Assembly (NCBI RefSeq): GCF_000019185.1
Contig: NC_010334.1
Location: forward strand, 620,001-684,000
Reading direction: 5' to 3'
DNA length: 64,000 nucleotides
Source: Shewanella halifaxensis HAW-EB4
GTDB lineage: Bacteria > Pseudomonadota > Gammaproteobacteria > Enterobacterales > Shewanellaceae
Every line of letters begins with the position of its first letter. The first letter of the stretch is position 1. The notes beneath the pieces are model-generated. The model searched no databases and had not been told where the DNA came from. It saw only the letters and a program-made list of their open reading frames with translations. The translations under genes and the position numbers were made by a program. Shown here in pieces: positions 1 to 7,590 of this stretch.

Positions 1-219
1 TTGTACAAATAATAGCTATTAGCAAAAATTATATACCTAGCATGTGTTCAATAGCATTGCGAGACTTAACAAGTCTACTTCTGAACTCCATTAAAAATGG
101 GGGGCCCCCTGTGTCAGGATAGTGAGCAACCGCTGACACACTCTTGAACAGGCTTGAGTTTTGGTTGGAGGTTCTAAAAAATAAACCTAAAGATTAGCTC
201 ATGTAATGAAAAGCTGTAC
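1..219. other. Left-edge non-coding stretch with small hairpins
   Basis: No gene is visible here. The stretch lies downstream of the first reverse transcriptase gene, which is on the minus strand. Three symmetric elements can be seen: a 6-bp stem with loop AAC at 62-76, a GC palindrome at about 99-110, and an 8-bp stem (TGTGTCAG with CTGACACA) at 110-117 and 133-140. Any of these could end transcription or mark an element boundary, but none has a clear T-run and none can be assigned. Confidence 0.4.
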
Positions 220-1251
220 CTATTTGATTAGCAGTTTATTTTTTAACTTAAGCAACATGCATAGTGAGTCTTTTACATAAGCATTACCAGGTTCTACAGA
301 GAGTATATATTGTCCTTTTCCTATTACTTCATCAATATGAAGTGGATTAAGCATCCCCATATTACCATTCAACTGTTCAATACCATTCTTGAGCATATAG
401 TGAGCCTGCTTTCGATATTCTCTACGCATTTTTTTTGGAACACGAACTCCATACTCACTAACAACTAGTCCCGTAATTAGTTTTCGTTTATGACCTCGAA
501 CAACACCAGATTTATTTTGATTTACAACGAAGCCCTCAGACTCAATTTCATCTTTAACTAAGGAGAAAAATTCATCCGAAATAGCGTGTCCTGAGAAGCA
601 CAAATCATCTGCGTATCTGGTATAAACCAACTCATGCTTCTTTGATATGCTTTGTAGTCTTTTATCAAGCTCAACAAGTACCAGATTACTTATTACTGGG
701 CTTGAAGGTGCTCCCTGAGGGAGCCTATCCCGAAGTGTGCATAATTTAGCAAGTTGATGGCTTACTTTTTCTGTATATCCGCACTCTGTAAATATAGACT
801 TTACTGTGCTTAACTTTATATACTCAAAGAAATCAACTAAGTCTATTTTTAGTAATTCCTTTGCTCCAATATGCCGTTTAGCGTTCTCTATGTGAGAGCT
901 TCCTTGAACATACGCTAAAGCATTGCTACTAATTGGTTTAATCTCCAATATATGATTTTTTATCCATCGCTGAACATATGCTAATTTGGGATACGGGGAC
1001 TCTATGGTACGAATGCCGCCAGATCTCTTTTTCAAAGGGAACTGACGATAAAAAAGATTACTAACTCCAGTCATGCGGCTAACCAAAGATAGCTCTATTC
1101 CTAACAGCTTAGATAAGTGCTCTATTTCGAAAATGACAGGTACGGAGTTGCATTCAAGATTTATAGCATACTCTGTAAGTAAGGCTGCTTGTCTAGAAGA
1201 TAATTTGTGTTCAATGAAGAACTGAAACCAACGCGACTCTTGAAATACCAA
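220..1251 (-). CDS. Retron-type reverse transcriptase (retron 1)
   Basis: This is a 343-residue reverse transcriptase of retron size, predicted to copy part of its own non-coding RNA into msDNA. Visible RT motifs are KRSGGIRT (75-82), a retron-like NAxxx..H region (110-120), KIDLVDFF (135-142), LPQGAPSSP (177-185), the catalytic YADD (213-216) and RKLITGLVV (256-264), which matches the VTG-type motif of retron RTs. No maturase or nuclease domain follows. The start appears to be TTG, 4 to 5 bases after AAGGAAG. Upstream on the same strand are a structured RNA interval, a winged-helix gene and a phosphoribosyltransferase-like gene, a setting known for one class of defence retrons. Retron identity is a strong family-level call; anti-phage function is inferred. 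Confidence 0.9.
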   Translation of the reverse strand: MVFQESRWFQFFIEHKLSSRQAALLTEYAINLECNSVPVIFEIEHLSKLLGIELSLVSRMTGVSNLFYRQFPLKKRSGGIRTIESPYPKLAYVQRWIKNHILEIKPISSNALAYVQGSSHIENAKRHIGAKELLKIDLVDFFEYIKLSTVKSIFTECGYTEKVSHQLAKLCTLRDRLPQGAPSSPVISNLVLVELDKRLQSISKKHELVYTRYADDLCFSGHAISDEFFSLVKDEIESEGFVVNQNKSGVVRGHKRKLITGLVVSEYGVRVPKKMRREYRKQAHYMLKNGIEQLNGNMGMLNPLHIDEVIGKGQYILSVEPGNAYVKDSLCMLLKLKNKLLIK

Positions 1252-1269
1252 AAAACTTCCTTATAAAAT

Positions 1270-1383
1270 TTGGTGGCTACCCAACGCCACGAACCGGAGC
1301 TTGTAATAGAATTGATGAGGTTAAAAAGGACCTCAACAAGATAGGCGATTCACCTATACTAACTAACGCTGGATAGCCACCCA
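1270..1383 (-). ncRNA. Candidate msr-msd RNA of retron 1
   Basis: The interval between the winged-helix gene and the RT folds as one closed unit on the minus strand. A 15-bp closing stem pairs 1367-1381 with 1272-1286, with two G-U pairs, like the a1/a2 repeats of retrons. Inside are a 7-bp hairpin with loop AAT (1341-1357) and a 10-bp hairpin with one mismatch and a T-rich loop (1312-1339). An AGC lies next to the a1 arm, where retrons carry the branching G. The unit is short (about 115 nt), so the msDNA would be small. The fold was worked out by eye. Confidence 0.7.
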
Positions 1384-1402
1384 GTATGATAGCTATATAT
1401 CG

Positions 1403-1747
1403 TTAGTCGTCAACGACTAGCGTTGAATCTAAAAGAAATAATTTGGGAAAGTACAAACTGTCAGGGCTGAGAGCATTTTTTCTGTAAGCATCTAGCGCTC
1501 TATTGTCTAGCTTTAGATTTCTATAGCGAATTTTTAAATATAGCTCTTTGAGCTGATACCTAGTAATGCCTTGCTTCAAACAAAACGTTTTACCATCAAA
1601 GTTAACAAGACCTATATCCTCAAGATATTTAACTGCTTGTAATGCTTGTGTATATGTTAAGCGAAAGCGGCAATGAAGCTCATAAAGTGTACTTGATTTT
1701 CCAGTTCTAATCAGGCGAATAGCCAAATATATGTGAATATTAATCAT
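1403..1747 (-). CDS. Winged-helix protein of retron 1
   Basis: This 114-residue protein has the helical pattern of a winged helix-turn-helix over residues 5-60 (a LAIRLIRTGK-type first helix, then a recognition helix near residues 31-45 and a short wing around DGKTFCLKQG). The C-terminal half is basic and helical. The ATG follows directly after the TAG of the phosphoribosyltransferase-like gene, so the two are translationally linked. The divergent system carries a similar module fused to the C-terminus of its phosphoribosyltransferase, which supports this reading. It may bind the msDNA-RNA or promoter DNA; that is inference. Confidence 0.65.
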   Translation of the reverse strand: MINIHIYLAIRLIRTGKSSTLYELHCRFRLTYTQALQAVKYLEDIGLVNFDGKTFCLKQGITRYQLKELYLKIRYRNLKLDNRALDAYRKNALSPDSLYFPKLFLLDSTLVVDD

Positions 1748-2620
1748 CTAGTAAAGCCTGTTGAAGATAGTTACTCGATGCTTCTTTGAAACATTCTTAG
1801 GCCACCAAAAAATAGGGAAAACATTATTGGAGCAATTTGAACGGAATAGCTGGTACAGAGATTCCGATTCTTTATAACCAAGTTTAAAATCCTGAAGCTG
1901 TAATTTCTTCCAATTTTTCCCAAGTTTGTTCTCCATACCCAAAACCGTAGATTTCAGAATTTCAGGGTTACTATTTTTATAATCAGATATACCTTTCTGA
2001 AGTTGAAGCGGACAAAATATTTCTATACTCAATTTTTGAGTAGCGTGCTTAACTCCAAATTTCATACCTACATATGAAAAAACATAAATTTTGACATGTA
2101 ATATATCCCTATTTCGCATCTCTTGGCGAAACTCATTGACCTTTTTAACTATTGTCTTTCCGCTACCGATGAAGTCATCAAATATTACAACGTTTTTAAT
2201 ATTATGGTTTTTAAATTTGTCAAAAGACTCGGCAAGAGAAGGTACTAAATTTTTTTCTTTCCAGTGCTGATCTATTTGAGAGAGTGCCTCCTTGAAGTTG
2301 TATAAACCAGCCGTTGAGCCATCAGACTCCTTTCCGTCTGAAGTCGCTACTAACAAAGTGTCTTCATGTGTAAATCCCTTTGTTTGGATGACCTCAACAA
2401 GATAATCTACAGCATCAAGTCTATCCCTCTGCTCATGATGGATAAACCTCTCAAATAGTATCATGAGCGCCTGACGTTCTTCCGGTGATTTGTACTCTTC
2501 CAAAAGTCCGTGAAGTCCCTTTTCATAGCGCGGGTCATTCAGCCAAGAGATTTGAGCTTGTAAATCTCCTACTTCATAAAAGTCTGACTCAATTGAATTT
2601 CTAGGGGTGTATATAGTCAT
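1748..2620 (-). CDS. Phosphoribosyltransferase-like effector of retron 1
   Basis: A 290-residue protein with VVIFDDFIGSGKT at residues 144-156. This hydrophobic strand, two acidic residues and a glycine-rich turn form the PRPP-binding loop of type I phosphoribosyltransferases. The N-terminal 80 residues are helical (PRYEKGLHGL, ERFIHHEQRD). No pathway-specific PRTase signature was recognised. It is the first gene of a minus-strand unit with the winged-helix gene, the RNA and the RT. As I recall, PRTase-like accessory proteins with winged-helix partners define a published retron type (type III), where the accessory protein is thought to be the toxic effector. The substrate is unknown. Confidence 0.7.
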   Translation of the reverse strand: MTIYTPRNSIESDFYEVGDLQAQISWLNDPRYEKGLHGLLEEYKSPEERQALMILFERFIHHEQRDRLDAVDYLVEVIQTKGFTHEDTLLVATSDGKESDGSTAGLYNFKEALSQIDQHWKEKNLVPSLAESFDKFKNHNIKNVVIFDDFIGSGKTIVKKVNEFRQEMRNRDILHVKIYVFSYVGMKFGVKHATQKLSIEIFCPLQLQKGISDYKNSNPEILKSTVLGMENKLGKNWKKLQLQDFKLGYKESESLYQLFRSNCSNNVFPIFWWPKNVSKKHRVTIFNRLY

Positions 2621-2763
2621 TACAGCCTAATTATAAAAACTCCAATATATTAAAGAGATAATATGCAATTCACTACTTAAAATAAAGGGGGACCGATTTT
2701 ATTAAAAAGGTCATGCTTTCGCCACATTTACCTCCCTCCTAATAAACAGAACACCATGATATA
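2621..2763. promoter_or_regulatory. Shared divergent promoter spacer of the two retrons
   Basis: This 143-bp AT-rich spacer separates two phosphoribosyltransferase-like genes that point away from each other, so it must hold both promoters. Several TATAAT-like hexamers are possible, but I cannot choose one. No long palindrome or repeat was seen. Confidence 0.55.
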
Positions 2764-4056
2764 GTGCACTTCAAACCACTACTACTTATCTATCTCAGTG
2801 TGAAACAATTAACCCTAAATCAAATCGAAAGCAGCGATGAAATAAAAAAGTGGCTAGGTCAACTTCCAGTAGACAAGCAACCCATTGCAACACAGCTACT
2901 TACTAGACTTCGTTTTGTCTCCAGAGATGGCTACGCACAATGGTTCAATAGCGCATTAAACTCTCTCAGTATGACAGGCAATTACGCCATGTATTCAGTA
3001 AGGAAGTTGCCCAAAAACACACCACTTTGGGACAGAAGTGGAGCGATACAACTCAGACCCGGCACCTCGCAAGGAAGTGAAGATTTAGTCTACTCTCTCA
3101 TTTCAAATGCTTCACGCCGAACCCAAAATGCTCTAGATCATCCAAGTATTGCTGACTTAAAACAAAATAGAATTAAAAACATTCTATTAATTGATGACTC
3201 AATAGGCAGTGGTGACCGAGTGGCTAGTTTCATCAACGCCATGCTACAACATGATTCCTTTCTCAGTTGGTGGTCTCTAGGGTTAATGCACATAACCGTA
3301 CTATCTTATGCTCGACCAGCTGGCGCACAAGCCAAAATTATTGATCAAGTAAAAGGGTCAGATCACGGCAAAAGAGTTTATCCAAAATCAGAGAAAATCA
3401 CCTTTAACAGTCACTTTGTATTTAATCAAGAAGAACTATCTAAACGGTGGGGCGACAACTATCAGTCCATACTTGATTTATGTTATTCAATTAAACTAAT
3501 CCCCAAATGGGCCCTAAGAGGTTATGGTCGCGTGATGGGTAATATTATCTTTGAACACAGTGTGCCTAACAACATCCCTGGCTTATTATGGTTTCAAGAC
3601 CGTCAAAACAGATGGAATGCCCTACTCCCTGAAAGAGCACTACCTGATTGGTTTATTTTACTCATTAACAGTAATGCTTGCATTGTTTCTAACTCCTCAA
3701 GAGGTGTTTCAGAGCAAATGCAAGCTCTGCTCACGTTAATAAAAAAAGGGGTGAAAAACACAACAATAATAGCCCACAGACTCAACTGTGAGCACAAATT
3801 GATACTGGCATATTTTGATATGGCTGAAAAATCAGGCTTTATTAATCAAAACCATCGACTCACAAAAGTGGGTTATGAATTAGTGTTTAAGTTTACGAGA
3901 AACAAAAAACTCGAAAAACGAAACAGAAAACTGTATATTCCGACGTCTTGGTGTGCTGATTCAACCTCCAATCAGCCGCAAACTCTTCTACAAAAAGCGT
4001 CAAATGACTCGTCAAATGACCAAGAAGAATTTGCAGATTCTATCTGGGATTTTTAA
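2764..4056 (+). CDS. Phosphoribosyltransferase-winged-helix fusion of retron 2
   Basis: A 430-residue protein. The PRPP-loop motif ILLIDDSIGSGDR is at residues 140-152, clearly parallel to the motif in the divergent gene. Residues about 310-375 form a winged helix (MQALLTLIKKGVKN, then a helix ending in FDMAEKSGFI and a wing). The C-terminal 50 residues are polar and probably disordered. It is followed by a structured RNA interval and a second retron-type RT on the same strand. The start is uncertain: GTG at 2764 and GTG at 2800 are both in frame and neither has a clear ribosome binding site. The fused layout suggests the split genes of retron 1 act as one complex. Confidence 0.7.
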   Translation: MHFKPLLLIYLSVKQLTLNQIESSDEIKKWLGQLPVDKQPIATQLLTRLRFVSRDGYAQWFNSALNSLSMTGNYAMYSVRKLPKNTPLWDRSGAIQLRPGTSQGSEDLVYSLISNASRRTQNALDHPSIADLKQNRIKNILLIDDSIGSGDRVASFINAMLQHDSFLSWWSLGLMHITVLSYARPAGAQAKIIDQVKGSDHGKRVYPKSEKITFNSHFVFNQEELSKRWGDNYQSILDLCYSIKLIPKWALRGYGRVMGNIIFEHSVPNNIPGLLWFQDRQNRWNALLPERALPDWFILLINSNACIVSNSSRGVSEQMQALLTLIKKGVKNTTIIAHRLNCEHKLILAYFDMAEKSGFINQNHRLTKVGYELVFKFTRNKKLEKRNRKLYIPTSWCADSTSNQPQTLLQKASNDSSNDQEEFADSIWDF

Positions 4057-4069
4057 ATTCTGATAGATG

Positions 4070-4190
4070 GGGAAATCGGAGAGGTTTCTCTGGAAAAAAC
4101 TGTCGCAATGGCGGCTTCGCCGCCCTAGTATGTCATCTCTCAGTATCCATCGAAGACTCGGTAGAGAGACGACATACTAGGCCCTTGGGC
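4070..4190 (+). ncRNA. Candidate msr-msd RNA of retron 2
   Basis: The interval between the fusion gene and the second RT holds three ordered hairpins: GAGA/TCTC near 4080-4090, a GC stem with loop TTC at 4110-4124, and a long hairpin at 4125-4180. The last has a 10-bp perfect stem (4125-4134 with 4171-4180) continuing after one mismatch into TCTCTC/GAGAGA. Short msr-like hairpins followed by one long hairpin upstream of an RT is the usual retron RNA plan. I could not find a clear a1/a2 closing repeat, so the ends are approximate. Confidence 0.6.
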
Positions 4191-4204
4191 AAAAGGTAAA
4201 GTGA

Positions 4205-5347
4205 ATGGAAAGTTGGTCAGCACACCATTTAAATAAAAAAGCATTAGAAACATTAAGTAACGACGAAGTAAAAGACTTAACTTTTTACGCTAGGAACTTA
4301 ATCAGTAAAAATACTCCTGTAATCTTCACGCTCAAACACCTCTCTGAAATTATGGAGAAGAGATACACATTTTTACGTAGTACCGTCGAAAGGAAACGAG
4401 AGCACAGCAATTACAAAATGTTCTCGATTAGTAAACGTTCGGGTGGCCGCAGATTCATACACGCAGTATCAAACCAACTACAGCCCGTTCAACAATGGAT
4501 AAACACCGAAATTTTACAAAAACAAAAGCCACACAATGCCTCCTTTGCTTTTCATGCTAATGGGGGCATAAAAAAGTGTGCTGCTATGCATTGTGGTGCA
4601 AGGTGGATCCTAAAATTCGATATCTCTAATTTCTTTTATTGCATCAATGAAACTGATGTTTACCAATTTTTTGTATCCCTAGGTTACAGGCCATTGTTAG
4701 CTTTTGAACTGGCAAGAATATGCACGACTTTACGCCTACCAATACAACATCAAAAATACATCCGAAGTCGAAACTCATCACGCTTGGAATATAAGTTCTA
4801 TTACCAACCCGAAGGATGCCGAGGCGTGTTACCTCAAGGAGCGCCAACTAGCCCAATGCTCTCTAACTTAATTGCAACCAAGCTTGATGAACAACTAACA
4901 CAATACGCTCTTGAAAATGGTTTTACTTACACTCGTTATGCAGATGATTTAGCCTTTTCTGCTATTGATCTTCCCGAGAAAAAAAGCATTGGTAAAATTC
5001 AATTTGAAATTACAGGCATAATGAAAGCGCAAGGGTTCAAAGAAAACGAAAAAAAAACTTCCGTAGCAGGTCCTGGCTCTAAAAAGATGATACTAGGATT
5101 ACTTGTTGATGGTGAACAGCCTCGCCTATCTAAACAAATGTATAAAAAGCTCGACAGATATTTATATGCCATCGAAAAGTTTGGGCTGGACAGCGTTGCA
5201 ACACATGAAAAATTCGATTCTACCTTTGGTTTTTACAATCATTTATGCGGCTACATCTCATTCGTAAAAAGCGTGGATGCTCCCAGAGGGGAAGAGTTTG
5301 AAAAAAGAATGAATAACATTACTCCACCATGGACCTCGCATCCTTAG
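4205..5347 (+). CDS. Retron-type reverse transcriptase (retron 2)
   Basis: A 380-residue reverse transcriptase. Motifs seen: SKRSGGRRFI (76-85), NASFAFH (111-117), KFDISNFF (137-144), LPQGAPTSP (209-217), the catalytic YADD (245-248), and KKMILGLLV at the position of the retron VTG motif. Compared with the first RT it has about 30 extra residues between the LAxxCT helix and LPQGAPxSP (about 178-206), rich in Arg and Tyr. The two RTs are homologous but far from identical, so this is not a recent duplication. It is the last gene of a plus-strand unit with the PRTase-winged-helix fusion and the RNA interval. Confidence 0.9.
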   Translation: MESWSAHHLNKKALETLSNDEVKDLTFYARNLISKNTPVIFTLKHLSEIMEKRYTFLRSTVERKREHSNYKMFSISKRSGGRRFIHAVSNQLQPVQQWINTEILQKQKPHNASFAFHANGGIKKCAAMHCGARWILKFDISNFFYCINETDVYQFFVSLGYRPLLAFELARICTTLRLPIQHQKYIRSRNSSRLEYKFYYQPEGCRGVLPQGAPTSPMLSNLIATKLDEQLTQYALENGFTYTRYADDLAFSAIDLPEKKSIGKIQFEITGIMKAQGFKENEKKTSVAGPGSKKMILGLLVDGEQPRLSKQMYKKLDRYLYAIEKFGLDSVATHEKFDSTFGFYNHLCGYISFVKSVDAPRGEEFEKRMNNITPPWTSHP

Positions 5348-5442
5348 GCTAATTAAGCAGCTAAAACGTAAGCGGTTAGTTACCCACCGAATGGTAAGTC
5401 CCTAGAACAGTAGACACTTCCATCGTCCATTCACCGCAGTGT

Positions 5443-6102
5443 TTAGTTTGAAGCCGGTCCCCCACAATCGCTAAAATCTGTTGTATCTTTAATAATGAGG
5501 CTTGCAAAATCACTCTTATCAACAATACCTACTAACCCTTTCTTTGTTTTCAAATCAAACCGAAGAACTCTCCAGAATCCTTTAGGTCCAAAATCAATAA
5601 ATATAGGCTTTCTCGAATACCAGCGTTTAAAGAGCGTGCTTCTCCCAAACCAATGAAAATTAGCAATACCTTCAGCATCTGGACGACTTCGCATATTACT
5701 GAAGTTGTACATATCAAATTCATTTTTGCATCCATCTACAACCCATATCATCTTTTTATAAAATAACTCTCTTGAGATAAGTTCATCAGAGTTGATCGTG
5801 GAATGTTGAAACTCGATTACCAAACCATTAGGAGTTTTTATGTCTGCGACATGAATTTCTCCCGTATAGGGATCTTTTTCTGCTACTTCTTGCCAATCAT
5901 CAGGAAATAAATCTTTCCATGAACGGTGCCATTCAGTTTCGTTTTCCCACCACTGGTCGCAGTTTTTGCGTGACCTATGTGCCCAGTGCCATAACATGTA
6001 CTCACCACACTTTGAGATTAACTCAGATTTGCATACAGGGCAGATTCCCCTGGCTTTTGGTGCGGGTGTAACACGCTCTCCGTTTATCAAAGCAAATTTC
6101 AT
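5443..6102 (-). CDS. CoiA-like PD-(D/E)XK family protein
   Basis: A 219-residue protein resembling the competence protein CoiA family. Near the N-terminus is CPVCKSEL, a zinc-ribbon-like pair, then HWAHRSRKNC, which matches the HxAH element of CoiA proteins. The segment VADIKTPNGLVIEFQHS carries Asp...Glu-x-Gln spacing typical of a PD-(D/E)XK nuclease core, with Gln in the usual Lys place. I chose ATG 6102 because AGGAAAG lies about 5 bases upstream; an in-frame ATG at 6138 has poorer context. It stands alone, converging on the second retron RT. A nuclease role in defence or DNA handling is inferred. Confidence 0.7.
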   Translation of the reverse strand: MKFALINGERVTPAPKARGICPVCKSELISKCGEYMLWHWAHRSRKNCDQWWENETEWHRSWKDLFPDDWQEVAEKDPYTGEIHVADIKTPNGLVIEFQHSTINSDELISRELFYKKMIWVVDGCKNEFDMYNFSNMRSRPDAEGIANFHWFGRSTLFKRWYSRKPIFIDFGPKGFWRVLRFDLKTKKGLVGIVDKSDFASLIIKDTTDFSDCGGPASN

Positions 6103-6516
6103 GAAACTTTCCTGATAGGTTTGAGTTTGAATGACCATCCTTTATCTAGACACTATGTAGCCATAGAAAAATTCAGTCAATGGGACAGTACAAACAAGCT
6201 GCCAATAAACTTTGGGACATAAGCGAGTTGAACAAAGGCAAAGCAGGTAAGAGATAGCAATGAAAGTATAACCTTCAAACAAACCACTCATCCTCAGCTT
6301 AATATGCTCACCACTGAGTGTTGTCAAAATTGATAAGTACCCACACTGTCATTGTGATATATGACATGGGCGCGCGATTTGCTTTCAAGTGGCCAAACAT
6401 GCTTTTGTACTCCACCTTGAAAGATAGATGAGCAAAATAAGATAATTCCCATCATCCTTAAATTGAACTATTGCTATACTTTTTACACCATTGACAAGGA
6501 TCGTTAAGGGACAAGC
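6103..6516. other. AT-rich spacer without a supported gene
   Basis: A 61-codon open frame on the minus strand just upstream of the CoiA-like gene has no ribosome binding site or recognisable family, so it is not called. Nothing else was recognised apart from a likely promoter for the small gene that follows. Confidence 0.4.
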
Positions 6517-6609
6517 ATGGAGCAATCAGTTCTAAGACTCATTTTGGCTGTTGTAGCGGTTTTATGTATTGTTGGCTCAGTGATGAACTATATATTATCA
6601 GGTGACTGA
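6517..6609 (+). CDS. Small single-span membrane protein, 30 aa
   Basis: An ATG at 6517 is preceded by AAGGG at a good distance and opens a 30-codon frame ending TGA at 6609. The product starts MEQSVLRL, then a continuous hydrophobic stretch of about 18 residues (LILAVVAVLCIVGSVMNYIL), and ends in a short polar tail. This fits a tiny inner-membrane protein, like the toxin-like or accessory peptides often found in defence islands. No family was recognised, and function cannot be assigned. Confidence 0.5.
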   Translation: MEQSVLRLILAVVAVLCIVGSVMNYILSGD

Positions 6610-6707
6610 GCATTCGCGCTTGCCAAGTGCTTCTCAATCGGATGTGTTATTCATAGAATAAACGCCATCCAAGCATTATAGATGGTTGGGTCATTCAGCT
6701 ATATAAC

Positions 6708-6914
6708 TTAAGGGAGTAACTCCCTTACATCACACTCCAAAACTTCTGCTAATTGGTATGCCTTTTCGAGGGTGATATTGACTTCACCGCGCTCAATTCG
6801 TCCTGCATAGCTTCGATCAATCTCTGCTAATAACGCCAATTTATCCTGAGAAATGCCGAGTGCCTTGCGCTTATCACGCAATTTTGTACCAAATTGGATC
6901 GCTAAGTCTTTCAT
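6708..6914 (-). CDS. XRE-family helix-turn-helix regulator
   Basis: A 68-residue protein that is almost entirely one Cro/C1-type HTH domain: LRDKRKALGISQDKLALLAE (helices 1-2), then DRSYAGRIERGEVNITLEKA (recognition helix and following loop), then a C-terminal helix ending ECDVRELLP. The size and sequence resemble controller proteins of restriction-modification systems. It is transcribed away from the gene pair at 7047-9000, and the spacer holds a perfect 16-bp palindrome and a second inverted repeat. It probably represses or times expression of its own gene and the divergent pair. Confidence 0.85.
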   Translation of the reverse strand: MKDLAIQFGTKLRDKRKALGISQDKLALLAEIDRSYAGRIERGEVNITLEKAYQLAEVLECDVRELLP

Positions 6915-6952
6915 TTTTAATCTCGTTAAAGAGAAAGACTATCCAAAGTTGC

Positions 6953-6981
6953 GGCTTATAAAGCCACGGATTATAATCCGT
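6953..6981. promoter_or_regulatory. Candidate operator of the XRE regulator
   Basis: Two adjacent symmetric sites lie between the divergent genes. One is GGCTT-ATA-AAGCC at 6953-6965, the other the perfect palindrome ACGGATTATAATCCGT at 6966-6981. The TATAAT inside the second could itself be a -10 box. Their place upstream of both genes fits an operator for the 68-residue XRE protein. Confidence 0.6.
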
Positions 6982-7046
6982 ATTAATAATGTGAAGTTAT
7001 CCTAGCCATGTGAGTTAGAGATAAAGAGCCTCTTTGCGAGAAAGTA

Positions 7047-7586
7047 ATGTCAAAACCATCCATCAAAATTAATGCCCAACTAAATGCAATTCTCCAGGAT
7101 GAGAACTTTGACGACTTCAATGTGACGCAATTGCGTGATGCATACCTAGCAATGTCTTCAACGGTTGAAGAGCCCATTGAGGCTCGCAAATATGTCTATA
7201 GGCAAATTCTTAGGCTGCTTAAGAAAGGCTTACTGCTAAAGAAAGGAACCAAAAGCTCAAAAAGAGTTGTGTACCAAAAGGCAGATCTATTCTTTAAAAC
7301 TAACTTCGTCGTCCAAAGTACAACTGAGGATAAAGTGAATCGACCCAAAGCAGTTACTGTCGGCATAAACACTACAGTCGAACAGCTTGAAAAGCGCCTT
7401 AAAGAATCTGAAGTTGATTTACTCACTAGCATTGGCGAGTCAGAAGAATATATGCGGTTGTATCAATCCTTTCCAGAGATGAAAGCGCACCTTGAATCCC
7501 AGTATTTACAAGCTCGCGAAAACAGCTCAAAACTACTTGGTCAAATCAAAGCGATTAAATCTGTTCTCGCTCATCAACGAAAGTAA
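7047..7586 (+). CDS. Unknown 179-aa protein paired with SF2 helicase
   Basis: No family was recognised. The N-terminal 85 residues (LRDAYLAMSSTVEEPIEARK, then RQILRLLKKGLLLKKG) look like a helical winged-helix-like domain with a basic segment. Residues about 100-175 are strongly helical with heptad-like leucines (TTVEQLEKRLKESEVDLL, SSKLLGQIKAIKSVL), suggesting a coiled coil. It lies 4 bp upstream of the helicase gene and is divergent from the XRE regulator, so the three form one regulated module. It could be the DNA-binding or partner subunit of the helicase. Confidence 0.6.
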   Translation: MSKPSIKINAQLNAILQDENFDDFNVTQLRDAYLAMSSTVEEPIEARKYVYRQILRLLKKGLLLKKGTKSSKRVVYQKADLFFKTNFVVQSTTEDKVNRPKAVTVGINTTVEQLEKRLKESEVDLLTSIGESEEYMRLYQSFPEMKAHLESQYLQARENSSKLLGQIKAIKSVLAHQRK

Positions 7587-7590
7587 CCTA

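Noticed and set aside
2700..2763. A strong RBS or ATG start for the PRTase-winged-helix fusion
   Set aside because: The ATG at 2756 is followed by a stop after one codon, and CCTCCCTCC is the wrong strand for a plus-strand RBS; start left as GTG, uncertain.
6142..6327. 61-codon minus-strand open frame as a membrane protein gene
   Set aside because: No ribosome binding site, no recognised family, irregular hydrophobic pattern and overlap with a likely promoter region.
7492..7590. Upstream start for the SF2 helicase
   Set aside because: The extra 33 codons overlap the upstream gene and are not helicase-like; ATG 7591 follows the upstream stop directly.
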